64,000 nucleotides of DNA from Chloroflexota bacterium (GTDB lineage Bacteria > Chloroflexota > Dehalococcoidia > Lucifugimonadales > UBA3495). Shown here one piece after another: positions 1 through 9,441 of this stretch. A program made the translations under genes and the position numbers. Within the stretch, counting starts at the first letter, position 1, and every line of letters starts with the position of its first letter. Location of the stretch: the NCBI GenBank assembly GCA_028874075.1, contig JAPPLU010000060.1, positions 97,593 through 161,592 on the forward strand, written 5' to 3'. A model generated the notes under the pieces. It did not search any database. It saw only the letters and a list, made by a program, of their open reading frames with translations, and had not been told where the DNA came from.

Positions 1-40
1 CCGCCCTGTAGATCTCGCAGCAGGCTTCCTCGCAAATCCA

Positions 41-78
41 AGCGGCCCGGCAACCCGCCGGGCCGCTCTCTTATTCTT
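41..78 (+). terminator. Rho-independent terminator of an upstream gene outside the window
   Basis: A perfect 10-bp stem (41-50 with 58-67, AGCGGCCCGG/CCGGGCCGCT) has a 7-nt loop and is followed by a pyrimidine-rich tail (CTCTTATTCTT). It reads on the plus strand, so it probably ends a gene lying left of the window. Confidence 0.8.
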
Positions 79-134
79 CTCACCTGAAATGATTGTGCTC
101 TTGCCGGCAAGACTCTGACCTTGCCTGCAATTTT

Positions 135-929
135 CTACATCATGGTGTAACCGCCGCTGACGCTCAACGTCTGTCCGGTGATAAAACTCGCCGCATCCGA
201 AGCCAGGAACACAACCGCATTGGCAATTTCCTTGGCGGTGCCCATTCGCCTCAGCATATAGCCCCGCTGCACCCTCTCCAGAACCTCGTCGGTGAATATG
301 CCCCGCATTTGGTTCCACATACTCTCGGGGCTGATTTCTTCTTCGTTCGAAGGCACCACCAGGCCGGGGCATACTACATTCAGACGCAGTCCATGTCTGC
401 CTGTTTCCCTGGCGATGGCCTTGCTTAGGGCGATTACTCCTCCTTTGCACGCGGAATAAACTGCCTCCCGGTATTCTCCCATTCGGCCGGCATCGGAACT
501 GATGCTTACTATCGAGCCGGAATGCTGTTCCACCATGTGTGGCAGCACGGCATGAATGCAGTTGATGGGACTCCATAGGTTAACCGCGACCTCTTTTTCG
601 TGTTCGTCCCGTGACTTGTCCATGAACAGGCGGTCAATGGTCCAGCCTACGTTGTTGACCAGCACGTCCACGCCGCCAAACTCGGCTACGGACTGTTCTA
701 CCATTTCCTCAACCTGGGCAAGGTCGGTTACGTCGGTCTGGACTACCTTCACACGGCTGTCCGTTCCCATCCTGGCTACTTCTGCGGCTACTATCTCGCC
801 CTGGGAAGCCGCAAGCTCGGCGATGGTGATGTTAGACCCTTCCTCGGCGAAGGCGTGGACTATAGCTCGACCTATGTTCGATCCACCGCCTGTAACGATT
901 ACATTCTTTCCCCTCAATCCCAGCTCCAT
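135..929 (-). CDS. SDR family NAD(P)-dependent oxidoreductase
   Basis: Classical short-chain dehydrogenase/reductase of 264 residues, a normal length for the family. The cofactor-binding glycine motif TGGGSNIG lies at about residues 13-20, NNVG at 92-95, and the catalytic Ser144/145, Tyr158 and Lys162 (YSACK) are all in place. The C-terminus (FITGQTLSVSGGYTM) is the standard SDR ending. The start ATG follows GAGGG by a few bases. Such enzymes oxidise or reduce an alcohol/ketone pair in the cytoplasm; the substrate cannot be read from sequence. The glycosyltransferase upstream is on the same strand only 49 bp away, so the two may be co-transcribed, without an obvious functional link. Confidence 0.93.
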   Translation of the reverse strand: MELGLRGKNVIVTGGGSNIGRAIVHAFAEEGSNITIAELAASQGEIVAAEVARMGTDSRVKVVQTDVTDLAQVEEMVEQSVAEFGGVDVLVNNVGWTIDRLFMDKSRDEHEKEVAVNLWSPINCIHAVLPHMVEQHSGSIVSISSDAGRMGEYREAVYSACKGGVIALSKAIARETGRHGLRLNVVCPGLVVPSNEEEISPESMWNQMRGIFTDEVLERVQRGYMLRRMGTAKEIANAVVFLASDAASFITGQTLSVSGGYTMM

Positions 930-978
930 AACACCCTCTTCGAACCTCCGCTGCTCTGCGTCTCATTGTGAAAAGAAC

Positions 979-1707
979 CTACCCGCCCGGACCTCGCACG
1001 TCGGGTATTCCCCCGAACCTCAGTCTTAGCAACCCCCCGATATTTTCCATGGCCGTTGACGTGATGTTTACCGTGCTTGTCGGGTCGTCGTCCCATTTTA
1101 CCGGAACGGACTTGATGCGATACCCGCGCTTGGCGGCGATGATTAACAACTCGGTGTCAAAGAACCAATTGTTGTTCTCGATGCCGGGTATGATGGCCTG
1201 GGCGGCCTGGCGTGTCAGCGCCTTGAATCCGCACTGTGCATCCGGGAAGGGAGTGAAGAACAGGGACTTGATGAGCACGTTGTAGCTGCGCGAAATGAAC
1301 TCTCGCTTGAAGGCCCGGGTAACCTGGGAGTCTCGGCTAAGCCTACTGCCAACGGCTACGTCGTAACCCGATTCCAGGGCTTCAACCAGCTGAGGGAAAT
1401 GGCTCAAATCGGTAGACAGGTCCACGTCCATGTAGCTGACGATATCCGCATCGCTTTCCAGCCAGGCGGCCCGCAGCGCCCGTCCTCTGCCTTTCTGGGG
1501 TAGATAATAGTAGTGAACGTTGGGGTAGGTGGTTGACAATTCTCGGGAAACTGCCCCCGTGCCGTCGGTGGAAGCGTTGTCAGCAATAGTAACGCGCCAG
1601 CTACTGTGCAGGTGTCCGGCAAGGAATTCCGTAAGCCTCTCAATGCTGCCAGGGAGCGCCGCTTCCTCGTTATAGACCGGCACCACCACGTCAACATAAG
1701 CGGGCAT
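979..1707 (-). CDS. Family 2 glycosyltransferase (dolichyl-phosphate glucosyltransferase-like)
   Basis: A 242-residue GT-A fold enzyme. The N-terminus VDVVVPVYNEE, the ADNASTDGT segment near residue 42, the YMDVDLSTD metal-binding DxD region near residue 92 and the DAQCGFKA motif near 157 are those of the DPG/DPM synthase-like GT2 group, which transfers a sugar from a nucleotide donor to a polyprenyl phosphate. No C-terminal transmembrane segments follow the catalytic domain, so this is the short soluble form. AGGAG lies 10 nt before the ATG. It may supply lipid-linked sugar for cell-surface glycans; donor and acceptor are unknown. Confidence 0.88.
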   Translation of the reverse strand: MPAYVDVVVPVYNEEAALPGSIERLTEFLAGHLHSSWRVTIADNASTDGTGAVSRELSTTYPNVHYYYLPQKGRGRALRAAWLESDADIVSYMDVDLSTDLSHFPQLVEALESGYDVAVGSRLSRDSQVTRAFKREFISRSYNVLIKSLFFTPFPDAQCGFKALTRQAAQAIIPGIENNNWFFDTELLIIAAKRGYRIKSVPVKWDDDPTSTVNITSTAMENIGGLLRLRFGGIPDVRGPGG

Positions 1708-1840
1708 CAGTCACATTCTCCTGGGAAGAAAGGAAGCTCTGTTGCGGGTTGTCTTGGGCCGTACAGTGCGCCCTGGCAACGTAGAGTTGGCCAGGGCAAA
1801 TTCGTACCGTCAAAAGCATGAAACAAGGGAACAGCGTCCA

Positions 1841-3379
1841 TCAGTGGCGGAAGTGGCGAACACCGGTGAATACCATGGCTATGCCGTGCTTGTTGGCCGC
1901 CTCAATGACCTCATCATCCCGAATTGAGCCACCCGGCTGAATGATGGCGGTCACACCTGCTTCGGCTGCCAGTTCAATGTTGTCCGGGAATGGGAAGAAG
2001 GCGTCCGATGCCAGAACGCATCCCTGGGACTTGTCACCGGCAATGCGTTGGGAAAGGTGCACGCTAACCACCCGGTTCGGTTGACCCGCTCCCATACCTA
2101 CCAGTGTGCGGTTCTTGGCAAAGACGATGGCGTTGGACTTGATGTGTTTGCACGCTATCCAGGCGAAGGCCAGGTCTTCCAGCTCTTTCTCCGAAGGAGC
2201 GCGCTCGGTAGCGGTGGTCCATTCGGCAGGGCTTTCGCTTATAGCATCAGGGGTCTGCACCAGGAGACCGCCGGTTATGGGCCGGATATCCAACGCTATT
2301 CCGCCCAGTTCGCAGCCGCCGGAGTCAACCTCCAATACCCTGAGGTTGCGCTTTCGCTGCAAGATTTCCAGAGCTCCTGGTTCATATCCCGGCGCTACTA
2401 CCACTTCGTAGAATACGGGATTCATGGCCTCAGCCGCCCCGGCGGTGACGGTACGATTGAATCCTACGATGCCTCCAAAGGCGGAAACCGTGTCCCCTTC
2501 GTAGGCATTGAAGTATGCCTGCGATAGTTCAGAGTGGCTGGACAGTCCGCAAGGGTTGGCATGCTTGATTACTGCAGCCGTGGGCTCGGCAAAGTCGCTC
2601 ACTGTGCGCCATGCTGCGTCGGCGTCCATCAGGTTGTTGTAGGATAACTCGCGGCCGTGCAGCTGGCGGGCGGTTGCGATCCCGCCACCGGCCCCGCTGG
2701 CAGGTACAAACAGCGCTCCTTGCTGGTGGGGATTCTCCCCGTACCGCAGGGTCGTAACCTGGTCGAATGCCAGGTTCAACTCTTCAGGAAGCGGGGAAGC
2801 GTTCTCTCCCTGCGCAAGGTAGCTCGCCACGGTCGTGTCATATCCGGCAACGTGCTGGAATGCCTTGGCCGCCAGAGTGCGGCGTTCACTTTCAGAGAGG
2901 CCTTCGCCCGACAACTTTTCCGCAACCCAGTCATAATCCGACGGGTCCACCACCACCGCCACTGAGTTGAAATTCTTGGCCGCGGCCCGCAGCATGGTTG
3001 GACCGCCAATGTCAATGTTCTCAAGAGCATCTTCCAGGGTGACGTCGGGCTTGCTGATGGTAGCTGCAAAGGGGTAAAGGTTTCCGACCACCAAGTCAAT
3101 GGTTCCGATACCGTGCTGATCCAGTTCCTCCAGGTGTTCCGGCAAGTCTCGTCGCGCCAGGATGCCGCCGTATATCACGGGGTGCAAGGTCTTTACCCTG
3201 CCGTCCAGGATCTCAGGGGACCCGGTAACGTCCGAAACCTGCTTCACGGGCAGGCGGCCCTCTTCCGCCAGGGTACGATGGGTACCGCCAGTGCTGATCA
3301 GCTCAAAGCCGGCGCTCGCCAGCTGTTGCCCGAATTCAACAACTCCGGTCTTGTCAAAAACGCTTATCAATGCTCTCAA
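1841..3379 (-). CDS. purH: Bifunctional AICAR transformylase/IMP cyclohydrolase
   Basis: PurH catalyses the last two steps of IMP synthesis: formylation of AICAR by 10-formyl-THF, then ring closure. The protein has 512 residues, the usual length. The N-terminal methylglyoxal-synthase-like cyclohydrolase domain ([26 protein letters not shown] at 61-74) is followed by the transformylase domain with LRYGENPHQ at 211-219 and the catalytic IKHANPCG at 271-278 (Lys272, His273). The start is TTG, 8 nt after AAGGA, which gives the family's typical N-terminus. It lies 83 bp downstream of purM on the same strand, in the order purF-purM-purH. Confidence 0.98.
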   Translation of the reverse strand: MRALISVFDKTGVVEFGQQLASAGFELISTGGTHRTLAEEGRLPVKQVSDVTGSPEILDGRVKTLHPVIYGGILARRDLPEHLEELDQHGIGTIDLVVGNLYPFAATISKPDVTLEDALENIDIGGPTMLRAAAKNFNSVAVVVDPSDYDWVAEKLSGEGLSESERRTLAAKAFQHVAGYDTTVASYLAQGENASPLPEELNLAFDQVTTLRYGENPHQQGALFVPASGAGGGIATARQLHGRELSYNNLMDADAAWRTVSDFAEPTAAVIKHANPCGLSSHSELSQAYFNAYEGDTVSAFGGIVGFNRTVTAGAAEAMNPVFYEVVVAPGYEPGALEILQRKRNLRVLEVDSGGCELGGIALDIRPITGGLLVQTPDAISESPAEWTTATERAPSEKELEDLAFAWIACKHIKSNAIVFAKNRTLVGMGAGQPNRVVSVHLSQRIAGDKSQGCVLASDAFFPFPDNIELAAEAGVTAIIQPGGSIRDDEVIEAANKHGIAMVFTGVRHFRH

Positions 3380-3462
3380 TTGGTAAGTCCTTATTACTGC
3401 CCTGAGTGGGGGCTAAATCTGATTCAATCGAAAGTCCGGTGCAGAACTGAACCTGTAGCGGT

Positions 3463-4482
3463 TCAAGTGGTGAAAATAACCTGCTCTTCTCCGGGACGAT
3501 CCATTATGCTGCCTACTACGACTGCGTCCGGGGCGCCCTTCAGTACCGTGTCGACTTGGGTTTCCGCGCAGACTGCTACCATTCCCAGCCCCATGTTGAA
3601 CACCCGGTACAGCTCATCTTCAGAAATGTTCCCCTCTTGCTGAATTAAGGAAAAGATGGTCGGAATGTCCCATGACCTTTTTCTGAATGACGCAGCAACG
3701 TTAGCGGGCAGGATGCCCGGAACCTTGCCGGGCAGTCCGCCGCCGGTTATGTGGGCGAGACCCTTCATGGCGCCCAGAGACGGACTCAACGCGGGATAAT
3801 AGCAACGGTGGCGAGTTAGCAGTTCCTCGCCCAGGGTGTGGTTAAGGTCGCCGTATTGCCGGAAAAGCACCGAAGGGTCAGAGTCGGAGTTAAAGACGCG
3901 GCGCACCAGGGAAAATCCGTTGGTGTGCAGGCCGCTGGAAGGAATGCCGACGAGGATATCACCTGGGACGATGGCGTCGTTCTGCAGCAGGCCGTCCTTC
4001 TCGGACACACCAACCAGGAAGCCCGCCAGGTCGAAATCATCCTCCGCGTATAGACCCGGCATTTGGGCCGTTTCGCCGCCTATCAACGCACAGCCAACTT
4101 CCCGACAGCCCCAGGTTATCCCTCGCAACAGCGTCTCCATGCGCTGCTGGTCCAGGTGGCTGAAAGACACATAGTCGAGGAAGAACAGGGGTTTGGCCCC
4201 CTTGGTAAGAATGTCATTGACATTCAGAGTTACCAGGTCCTGTCCGATGGATTCGAAGTGGCCAAGCTGTGCGGCAATTTTGAGCTTGGTTCCCACGCCG
4301 TCGGCGCTGGCCACCAGCACCGGTTCCCGGAAACCGCTCAACTGAAAAAGCCCGGCGAAACCGCCTCCGGAAGACAGCACTTCGGGCCCGTGAGTCATCG
4401 ACGCGAAGGCTTTGATTCGGTCTTTCAGGTCTTCCATGGCATCCAGCTGGACGCCGGAAGCCTGGTAGGTCTCACCGGTCAA
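3463..4482 (-). CDS. purM: Phosphoribosylformylglycinamidine cyclo-ligase (AIR synthetase)
   Basis: PurM closes the imidazole ring of FGAM with ATP to make AIR, step five of IMP synthesis. The 339-residue protein carries the family's glycine-rich GGGFAGLF near 40, DGVGTKLKIA at 61-70, and GGETAQMPG in the middle of the chain, followed by the GIPSSGLHTNGFSL and HITGGGLPGKVP motifs of the C-terminal domain. The start appears to be TTG with GGAG 10 nt upstream. It sits between purF and purH, 94 bp from purF. Confidence 0.98.
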   Translation of the reverse strand: MTGETYQASGVQLDAMEDLKDRIKAFASMTHGPEVLSSGGGFAGLFQLSGFREPVLVASADGVGTKLKIAAQLGHFESIGQDLVTLNVNDILTKGAKPLFFLDYVSFSHLDQQRMETLLRGITWGCREVGCALIGGETAQMPGLYAEDDFDLAGFLVGVSEKDGLLQNDAIVPGDILVGIPSSGLHTNGFSLVRRVFNSDSDPSVLFRQYGDLNHTLGEELLTRHRCYYPALSPSLGAMKGLAHITGGGLPGKVPGILPANVAASFRKRSWDIPTIFSLIQQEGNISEDELYRVFNMGLGMVAVCAETQVDTVLKGAPDAVVVGSIMDRPGEEQVIFTT

Positions 4483-4576
4483 TTAACTGATTCTCCAATA
4501 TTTCAGAATACGGGCAAGAGGGTTTTCACTTATGTGACTGTCACCCGCCGCCGGCGACTTCGCCGGGGAACCTGAA

Positions 4577-6019
4577 TCAGGTATCAGATTCCAGCATCAA
4601 TTTTCCCAGGTGCAATTGGACGGGCACCGGGTAATTGCCGGTGAAACACGCATCGCAAAATCCGCCCTTATCGCCTCTGGAGACTTTCAGAAGACCTTCA
4701 ATGCTCAAATATCCCAGGGAATCCGCATTAGCCAACTCGCGGATTTCCTCCACGGTCTTGTTGGCGGCGATAAGTTCGTCCTGGTCGGCCATGTCCACAC
4801 CCATGTAGCAAGGGTACTTTATGGGTGGCGCGCAAACACGAATATGTATCTCCTTGGCACCGGCGCGGCGCAGCACTCGAATTACGTGAGGAGTGGTGGT
4901 TCCCCGCACGATACTGTCGTCCACAACTACCAGCCTCTGTCCCCGTATTACGTCCGGCAGGGGATTGAATTTCTGGCGTACACCCAGGTCCCGAAGCCTC
5001 TGCTCCGGTTCAATGAAGGTCCTGCCTACGTACCGGTTCTTGATGAGGCCGTCGCTATAGGGAATTCCAGACTCCCTGGCATAACCCACGGCCGCAGCGG
5101 TCGACGAGTCCGGAATACCAATAACCACGTCTGCATCAACCGGGTGCTCCCTGGCCAACTGGGCGCCCATTTCCTGCCTGGCCGAATAGACCAGTGTGCC
5201 ATCAAGGACACTGTCCGGCCTGGCGAAGTAGATGTGCTCAAAAATGCACATTGCGCGGGTACGCTGGGGCTCTTCTCTGAGGGCCGAGCGCATTCCATTG
5301 CGGTCGAGAATCAAGACTTCACCTGGAAGCACTTCCCGCAGGAATTCGGCTCCGAGATGGTCAAGGGCACAGGTCTCCGACGCAATGATCCAGCCGTCTC
5401 CCAGGGTTCCCAGGCAAAGGGGCCTGATGCCAAGGGGATCTCGGGCGGCCATCACGGTATCCTCGGTCATCGCCACCAGGGAGAAGGCGCCGTCGAGGGT
5501 GCGCATGCAATGGAATAGACGCTCCTCCCAGCAACTGCCCGGAGCGTTTGCCAGCAGATGCGCAATTACCTCTGAATCGGTCGTAGTGTTGAAGGTGCAG
5601 TTCCACTGTTTCTGGAGTTGTTCCTTCAGATGAGAGGCGTTGATGATGTTGCCGTTGTGGGCCAGGGCCAGCTTACCCGCAACACCCTCAACAACCAGGG
5701 GCTGCGCATTGCAGAGCTGGCTGGTACCAGTGGTGGAGTAGCGGGTGTGACCAATGGCAAATTCGCCGGAAAGGGGGAGAAAGTCTCGTTCTCGGAAAAT
5801 CTGGGTTACGAGACCCATATCGGTGTGGACGTTGATGTTGTGGCCATCCGCCGCAGCGATACCGGCGCTCTCCTGCCCACGGTGCTGCAGGGCGAACAGA
5901 CCGAAAAAAGCTACCCTGCTGGCCTCGGCGCCAGGAATATATGCGCCAACCACCCCGCACTCTTCACGGGGATGATCAAGGGGGAAACGAGGTCGGTAAT
6001 GTACTTCCTCAATATCCAC
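4577..6019 (-). CDS. purF: Amidophosphoribosyltransferase (PRPP to phosphoribosylamine)
   Basis: PurF commits PRPP and glutamine to purine synthesis. The 480-residue protein has an N-terminal propeptide ending before Cys21 (EECGVVGAY), the Ntn-hydrolase nucleophile exposed by self-cleavage in this subfamily. The C-terminal phosphoribosyltransferase domain shows the PRPP loop VVVDDSIVRGTTT. Cysteines in RAMCIFEH, HIRVCAPP and GFCDACFTG match the [4Fe-4S] ligand pattern of the Bacillus-type enzyme, so an iron-sulfur protein is expected. The start is GTG. It heads the purF-purM-purH group, separate from the larger pur operon near 35-44 kb. Confidence 0.98.
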   Translation of the reverse strand: MDIEEVHYRPRFPLDHPREECGVVGAYIPGAEASRVAFFGLFALQHRGQESAGIAAADGHNINVHTDMGLVTQIFRERDFLPLSGEFAIGHTRYSTTGTSQLCNAQPLVVEGVAGKLALAHNGNIINASHLKEQLQKQWNCTFNTTTDSEVIAHLLANAPGSCWEERLFHCMRTLDGAFSLVAMTEDTVMAARDPLGIRPLCLGTLGDGWIIASETCALDHLGAEFLREVLPGEVLILDRNGMRSALREEPQRTRAMCIFEHIYFARPDSVLDGTLVYSARQEMGAQLAREHPVDADVVIGIPDSSTAAAVGYARESGIPYSDGLIKNRYVGRTFIEPEQRLRDLGVRQKFNPLPDVIRGQRLVVVDDSIVRGTTTPHVIRVLRRAGAKEIHIRVCAPPIKYPCYMGVDMADQDELIAANKTVEEIRELANADSLGYLSIEGLLKVSRGDKGGFCDACFTGNYPVPVQLHLGKLMLESDT

Positions 6020-6157
6020 AGGGCTATTTTACGTTCCCTCAACAAGGCGGTCAACGGAACCGGCTCAATTGATTCCGGATCGGATTCAGGCACGGGCTTT
6101 CTTTCGCAGAGCGTGAACTAAGGGAGCGAAACCTCCAGGGGGCCACCGCTCTTGGAG

Positions 6158-6898
6158 CTAGCGTTTCGGAAAAATTGAGACTTTGCGCTCCTCTCCGAAC
6201 CCCACGCTCTCGGTGCTGACGTCTTCCCGATCGGCCAGCGATAGGTGGACTATCCGCCGGTCTGCAGCCGACATGGGTTCCAGGGTGATGCCCCTGCCGG
6301 TCTGGGTAACCCTTTCGGCTACCTTGGTGGCCATGTCTCGCAGCGACTCCTCCCGGCGCTGACGGTACCGTTCCACATCCAGCACCACTCGGACGCTTTC
6401 TCCAAACTCCTTCCGGACAATCAGATTCACGATGAATTGCAGGGACTGGAGCGACTGCCCCCTTCGTCCAATAAGCAACCCTGAATCATCGCCGGAAATA
6501 TCTATAACCGGCCCGCCCACTTCTGGGTCATCGGCAGTTCGCACCGAACAGGTAACGTTGACGCCGGAAGTGGAAAGGATGTTGTTTAGTGCCACCAGCG
6601 CCAGGCCGGCGACGGTCCCTTCTTCCGTGCCGGCGACTGGGGCGGGCGCCGGAGTATCCTCGTCATCACCCTGATCCGGCTCTTCGGCCGGGGCAGCGGC
6701 GGGTACTCTGCGCGCAACACCTCCGGGCCCGATCCGGGTTACCCGGACGCGGGCTACCTCTGCCCCGATACCCAGGAACCCTGCTTTGCCCCTACTTAGT
6801 ACTTCTACCTCTACCTCGTTGCGGTCTACGCCTAGCTCCTTCAGTGCCAGCTCTTCGGCCTCTTCTACGGTTCTGGCGGTTCGTTCGACGGATTCCAT
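6158..6898 (-). CDS. jag: RNA-binding protein KhpB/Jag (Jag_N-KH-R3H)
   Basis: KhpB/Jag binds RNA with KhpA and is linked to cell elongation and division in Gram-positive bacteria. From the ATG at 6898 the protein has 246 residues: a Jag_N domain (ERTARTVEEAEELALKELGV), an acidic Pro/Ala linker, a KH domain (GDDSGLLIGRRGQSLQSLQ) and an R3H domain ending in RRIVHLSLADREDVSTESVG. A longer frame begins at 6931, but the ATG at 6898 has GAGGAG 10 nt upstream and gives the normal N-terminus. The first 107 nt overlap the end of yidC in another frame. Confidence 0.95.
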   Translation of the reverse strand: MESVERTARTVEEAEELALKELGVDRNEVEVEVLSRGKAGFLGIGAEVARVRVTRIGPGGVARRVPAAAPAEEPDQGDDEDTPAPAPVAGTEEGTVAGLALVALNNILSTSGVNVTCSVRTADDPEVGGPVIDISGDDSGLLIGRRGQSLQSLQFIVNLIVRKEFGESVRVVLDVERYRQRREESLRDMATKVAERVTQTGRGITLEPMSAADRRIVHLSLADREDVSTESVGFGEERKVSIFPKR

Positions 6899-7715
6899 CG
6901 TTCTCGTTCTCCTCGGACGCCGTGTCATCAACGGCTGACTGGGTCGACCGGCTGGCCGCCGGGGCCGACCTGGGGATCAGTGGGAACAACGGCCCCCACC
7001 CGGTTATGAAGTACTGGATACCCACGCCGATTACATTGGAAACAATCCAGTAGAGGGGCAGGCCGCTGGGCCACTGCAGAGAAAAGAATCCCAGGAAGAT
7101 GGGAATCATCCACAGCATCATATTTTGACTGGATTGCTGGCGAGGATCCGGAGAGGGGGTCATTGTCATCTTCTGCTGCACGAAGGTGGACGCAGCCACC
7201 AGGATGGGCAGCACTATGGGAGAAGGATCCGGTTCTCCCAGTTTCAGCCACAGAAAAGTGTCGCTCAGTGGAGCGGCGGAATGGATTGGGACGAATGTGA
7301 TCCAGGGATAAAGCTTCTGCGAAAGGTCAACCAGGTCTTCCGGCTTGGTGAACAGGGTCTGAATCAGCACCCTGAAGAGACCGATAAGGATGGGAAGCTG
7401 CACCACAAGGGGGCCCAGGCAGCCAATGGGGCTTACCCCGGATTCCCGGTAAAGCTTCATGGTTTCCTGGGAAACCCGCGCCCGGTCGCCGCTGTAGCGT
7501 TCCTGTATCTCCCGCATGCGGGGCTGAAGTTCGCTCATTCGCCTCATCTGGCGAATCTGTTTCAAAGTCAGGGGTAAGGTAATCAACCGCACCAGTATGG
7601 TGAAAGCAATGATTGCCAGCCCCATGTTGTTGAAGCAGACCACGTAAAACACCATCAAGGTGTTCAGCATGGGGCGGATGATTACTTCGTTCCAGATGAG
7701 GAAGAAAAATTCCAA
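6792..7715 (-). CDS. yidC: Membrane protein insertase YidC/Oxa1 (short form)
   Basis: Inserts proteins into the cytoplasmic membrane, alone or with SecYEG. The 307-residue protein is the short type without the large periplasmic P1 domain. It has an N-terminal membrane segment, the cytoplasmic hairpin (MRRMSELQPRMREIQERY), the hydrophilic-groove arginine region near residue 55, and further hydrophobic segments at roughly 95-115, 160-175 and 205-235. The last 45 residues form an Arg-rich tail (RRRGRR, RRRPQRGRGR) of the kind that contacts ribosomes. The TTG start follows TAGGAG by 5 nt. The tail is encoded in DNA that also encodes the N-terminus of Jag. Confidence 0.95.
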   Translation of the reverse strand: MEFFFLIWNEVIIRPMLNTLMVFYVVCFNNMGLAIIAFTILVRLITLPLTLKQIRQMRRMSELQPRMREIQERYSGDRARVSQETMKLYRESGVSPIGCLGPLVVQLPILIGLFRVLIQTLFTKPEDLVDLSQKLYPWITFVPIHSAAPLSDTFLWLKLGEPDPSPIVLPILVAASTFVQQKMTMTPSPDPRQQSSQNMMLWMIPIFLGFFSLQWPSGLPLYWIVSNVIGVGIQYFITGWGPLFPLIPRSAPAASRSTQSAVDDTASEENENDGIRRTNRQNRRRGRRAGTEGARRRPQRGRGRSTK

Positions 7716-7767
7716 AGGGACTCCTAGCTGTCCGGTACTGGTTGGCGGCGGGTCTTATTCCTTACGA

Positions 7768-9120
7768 TCAATTGCATTGGCGGTGTATTGAACTATCAAA
7801 GCACCAAATGGATTCCTTGTCCTGCCCTTCGGTAACGGAGATTCTGCGGACTACGCCATTGTCGCCGGCCACAAATACTGAATAACGCTGAATAACCGAC
7901 AGGCTGTCCGGCTCAGTCCCCAGGGAAGGATTCGGTGGAGCGCCGGCAATCAGTGGCGCCTTAATTTCCCCTTCATCCAGACTTGGCAAGTTGCTGATAA
8001 CTTCCCCGTCCATCAGGTTTGAGGGGCTGGTGCTCAAGAGTCTCATTCTGCCATCAACGGCGGCAACAACCAGCCCCAGAGGGACCAGGACAGGCGTGGA
8101 AACTATCGGGCCTTCCATGTAGTGCCGCCACAGCGCCTCCTTCGGCTCTCCCGAGGGAGGATTCTGCGGAGAAAGCGCGTAGACATAACCGTCCATGGAG
8201 GGGGCGAATACCGTCTCCCCGTCGGTTACCGGCCCGGCCCAAAACCAGTTCTGGCTTTCAAAGGCCCATTCCAGTTCGCCATCATCTGCATCCAGGGCGT
8301 AAAGCCTCCGGTCGAAGGAACCAATAAAGAGCTTCCCGGCAAACAGCAGGGGGCTGCTTACCACGGCCCCACCTGTTTCATAACGCCATACCTGGCGCCC
8401 GTCTCTCAAGTCAACGGCATACACAAAGTGGTCTTGGGACCCAAAATAGGCAATGCCATTCTGAACGAGAGGTGTGGACCAGATCTTGTCCCCCGTGCGG
8501 AAGGGAGACCAGGGAAGTTCTTCCCCGGTTCCGGCGTTGAAAGCGTAGAGGTTACCGTCCTCAGAGACTACCAGGAGGATCGCCGTCGGTCCGGTTTCAC
8601 TGTTGATCAGTTCCGCGAGAACCGGCGCTCCGATTACCGGCTGTGGCTCAACGGATGGATCGTTTCGCACGGCGCGTTGCCAGCCCGTGGATTCTTCCCC
8701 GGTTTCTGAGTTGAGCGCATAAATATGTCCGTCAACGCCGCCCACAAAGACCAGCCCCAACTCCTCGCTGACTGCCGGCGGTCCAAATGCGCCTACCAGC
8801 CCGGTTCCGCTCCCCAGTGGCGGGTAGGTCCAGACAACTCTTGGCGAACCTGAACCAAAGTCTTCCAGGGCCCGTATTTTGACCTGGCGCTCATCGTCGC
8901 CCAAGTCCTGCCCAGTCAAATTACCCAGGTCATCCAGGTCACCACTCAATGGGGACACAACATAAACCTTGGTTGATTCCCCCAGCGCCTGGGCGAATGA
9001 TGCCGAAACGGGCGCCCATCCCAAATTATCGCCGCCGAGATTGGGTGTGCAGGCAGTTGTCACCAGCGCCAGGACCAGGCACAGTAAGGCTCCTGTCTTG
9101 ATTAGGGAGCATTTGGACAC
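7768..9120 (-). CDS. PQQ-repeat beta-propeller lipoprotein (BamB-like)
   Basis: A predicted surface lipoprotein of 450 residues. From the GTG at 9120 (AAGAGG just upstream) it begins with a compact lipoprotein signal: basic MSKCSLIK, hydrophobic stretch, then lipobox LVTTAC with the lipidated Cys at residue 24. A longer ATG frame from 9210 has no SD and buries the signal. The rest shows repeated propeller blades (VYALNSETGEE, LYAFNAGTGEE, VYAVDLRDGRQVWRYETGG, LYALDADDGELEWAF) typical of PQQ-like repeats. It sits inside the rpmH-rnpA-yidD-yidC-jag group, suggesting a role near protein export or envelope assembly; this is inference only. Confidence 0.85.
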   Translation of the reverse strand: MSKCSLIKTGALLCLVLALVTTACTPNLGGDNLGWAPVSASFAQALGESTKVYVVSPLSGDLDDLGNLTGQDLGDDERQVKIRALEDFGSGSPRVVWTYPPLGSGTGLVGAFGPPAVSEELGLVFVGGVDGHIYALNSETGEESTGWQRAVRNDPSVEPQPVIGAPVLAELINSETGPTAILLVVSEDGNLYAFNAGTGEELPWSPFRTGDKIWSTPLVQNGIAYFGSQDHFVYAVDLRDGRQVWRYETGGAVVSSPLLFAGKLFIGSFDRRLYALDADDGELEWAFESQNWFWAGPVTDGETVFAPSMDGYVYALSPQNPPSGEPKEALWRHYMEGPIVSTPVLVPLGLVVAAVDGRMRLLSTSPSNLMDGEVISNLPSLDEGEIKAPLIAGAPPNPSLGTEPDSLSVIQRYSVFVAGDNGVVRRISVTEGQDKESIWCFDSSIHRQCN

Positions 9121-9213
9121 GCCAGCCTCTTGATGAACGGAAGGCGCACCGGCCTGGAAACGAAGGCGTAGACTTTTTAAGAGGGACGGGAAAACTGAAT
9201 AAAAGGACATTTT

Positions 9214-9441
9214 TTAAGGTACCGGGTCGTACCCTTTACCTCCCCCTGGGCGACAGTTCAGGATGCGCCTGGCGCCCATTGCGCAGCCACGAAACAGGCC
9301 ATACTGTTCTATGGCCTGGGCCGCATAATGCGAACAAGACGGGGTAAAACGACAAACGGAAGGGAGGTAAGGTGAGATGGCCGCCTGGTATAAGCGAATA
9401 AGTCCTACAGCGGTAAATCTCATGGGATGACTACTGGTCAT
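9214..9441 (-). CDS. yidD: Membrane protein insertion efficiency factor YidD
   Basis: A 75-residue protein with the complete YidD signature: GLIRLYQAAISPYLPSVCRFTPSCSHYAAQAIEQYG followed in the gene by the GARRILNCRPGGGKGYDPVP ending (shown here in parts). It assists YidC-dependent insertion at the inner face of the membrane. It overlaps the 3' end of rnpA by 11 nt, as is common. An internal ATG at 9423 (MRFTAVG) is an alternative start. Confidence 0.95.
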   Translation of the reverse strand: MTSSHPMRFTAVGLIRLYQAAISPYLPSVCRFTPSCSHYAAQAIEQYGLFRGCAMGARRILNCRPGGGKGYDPVP

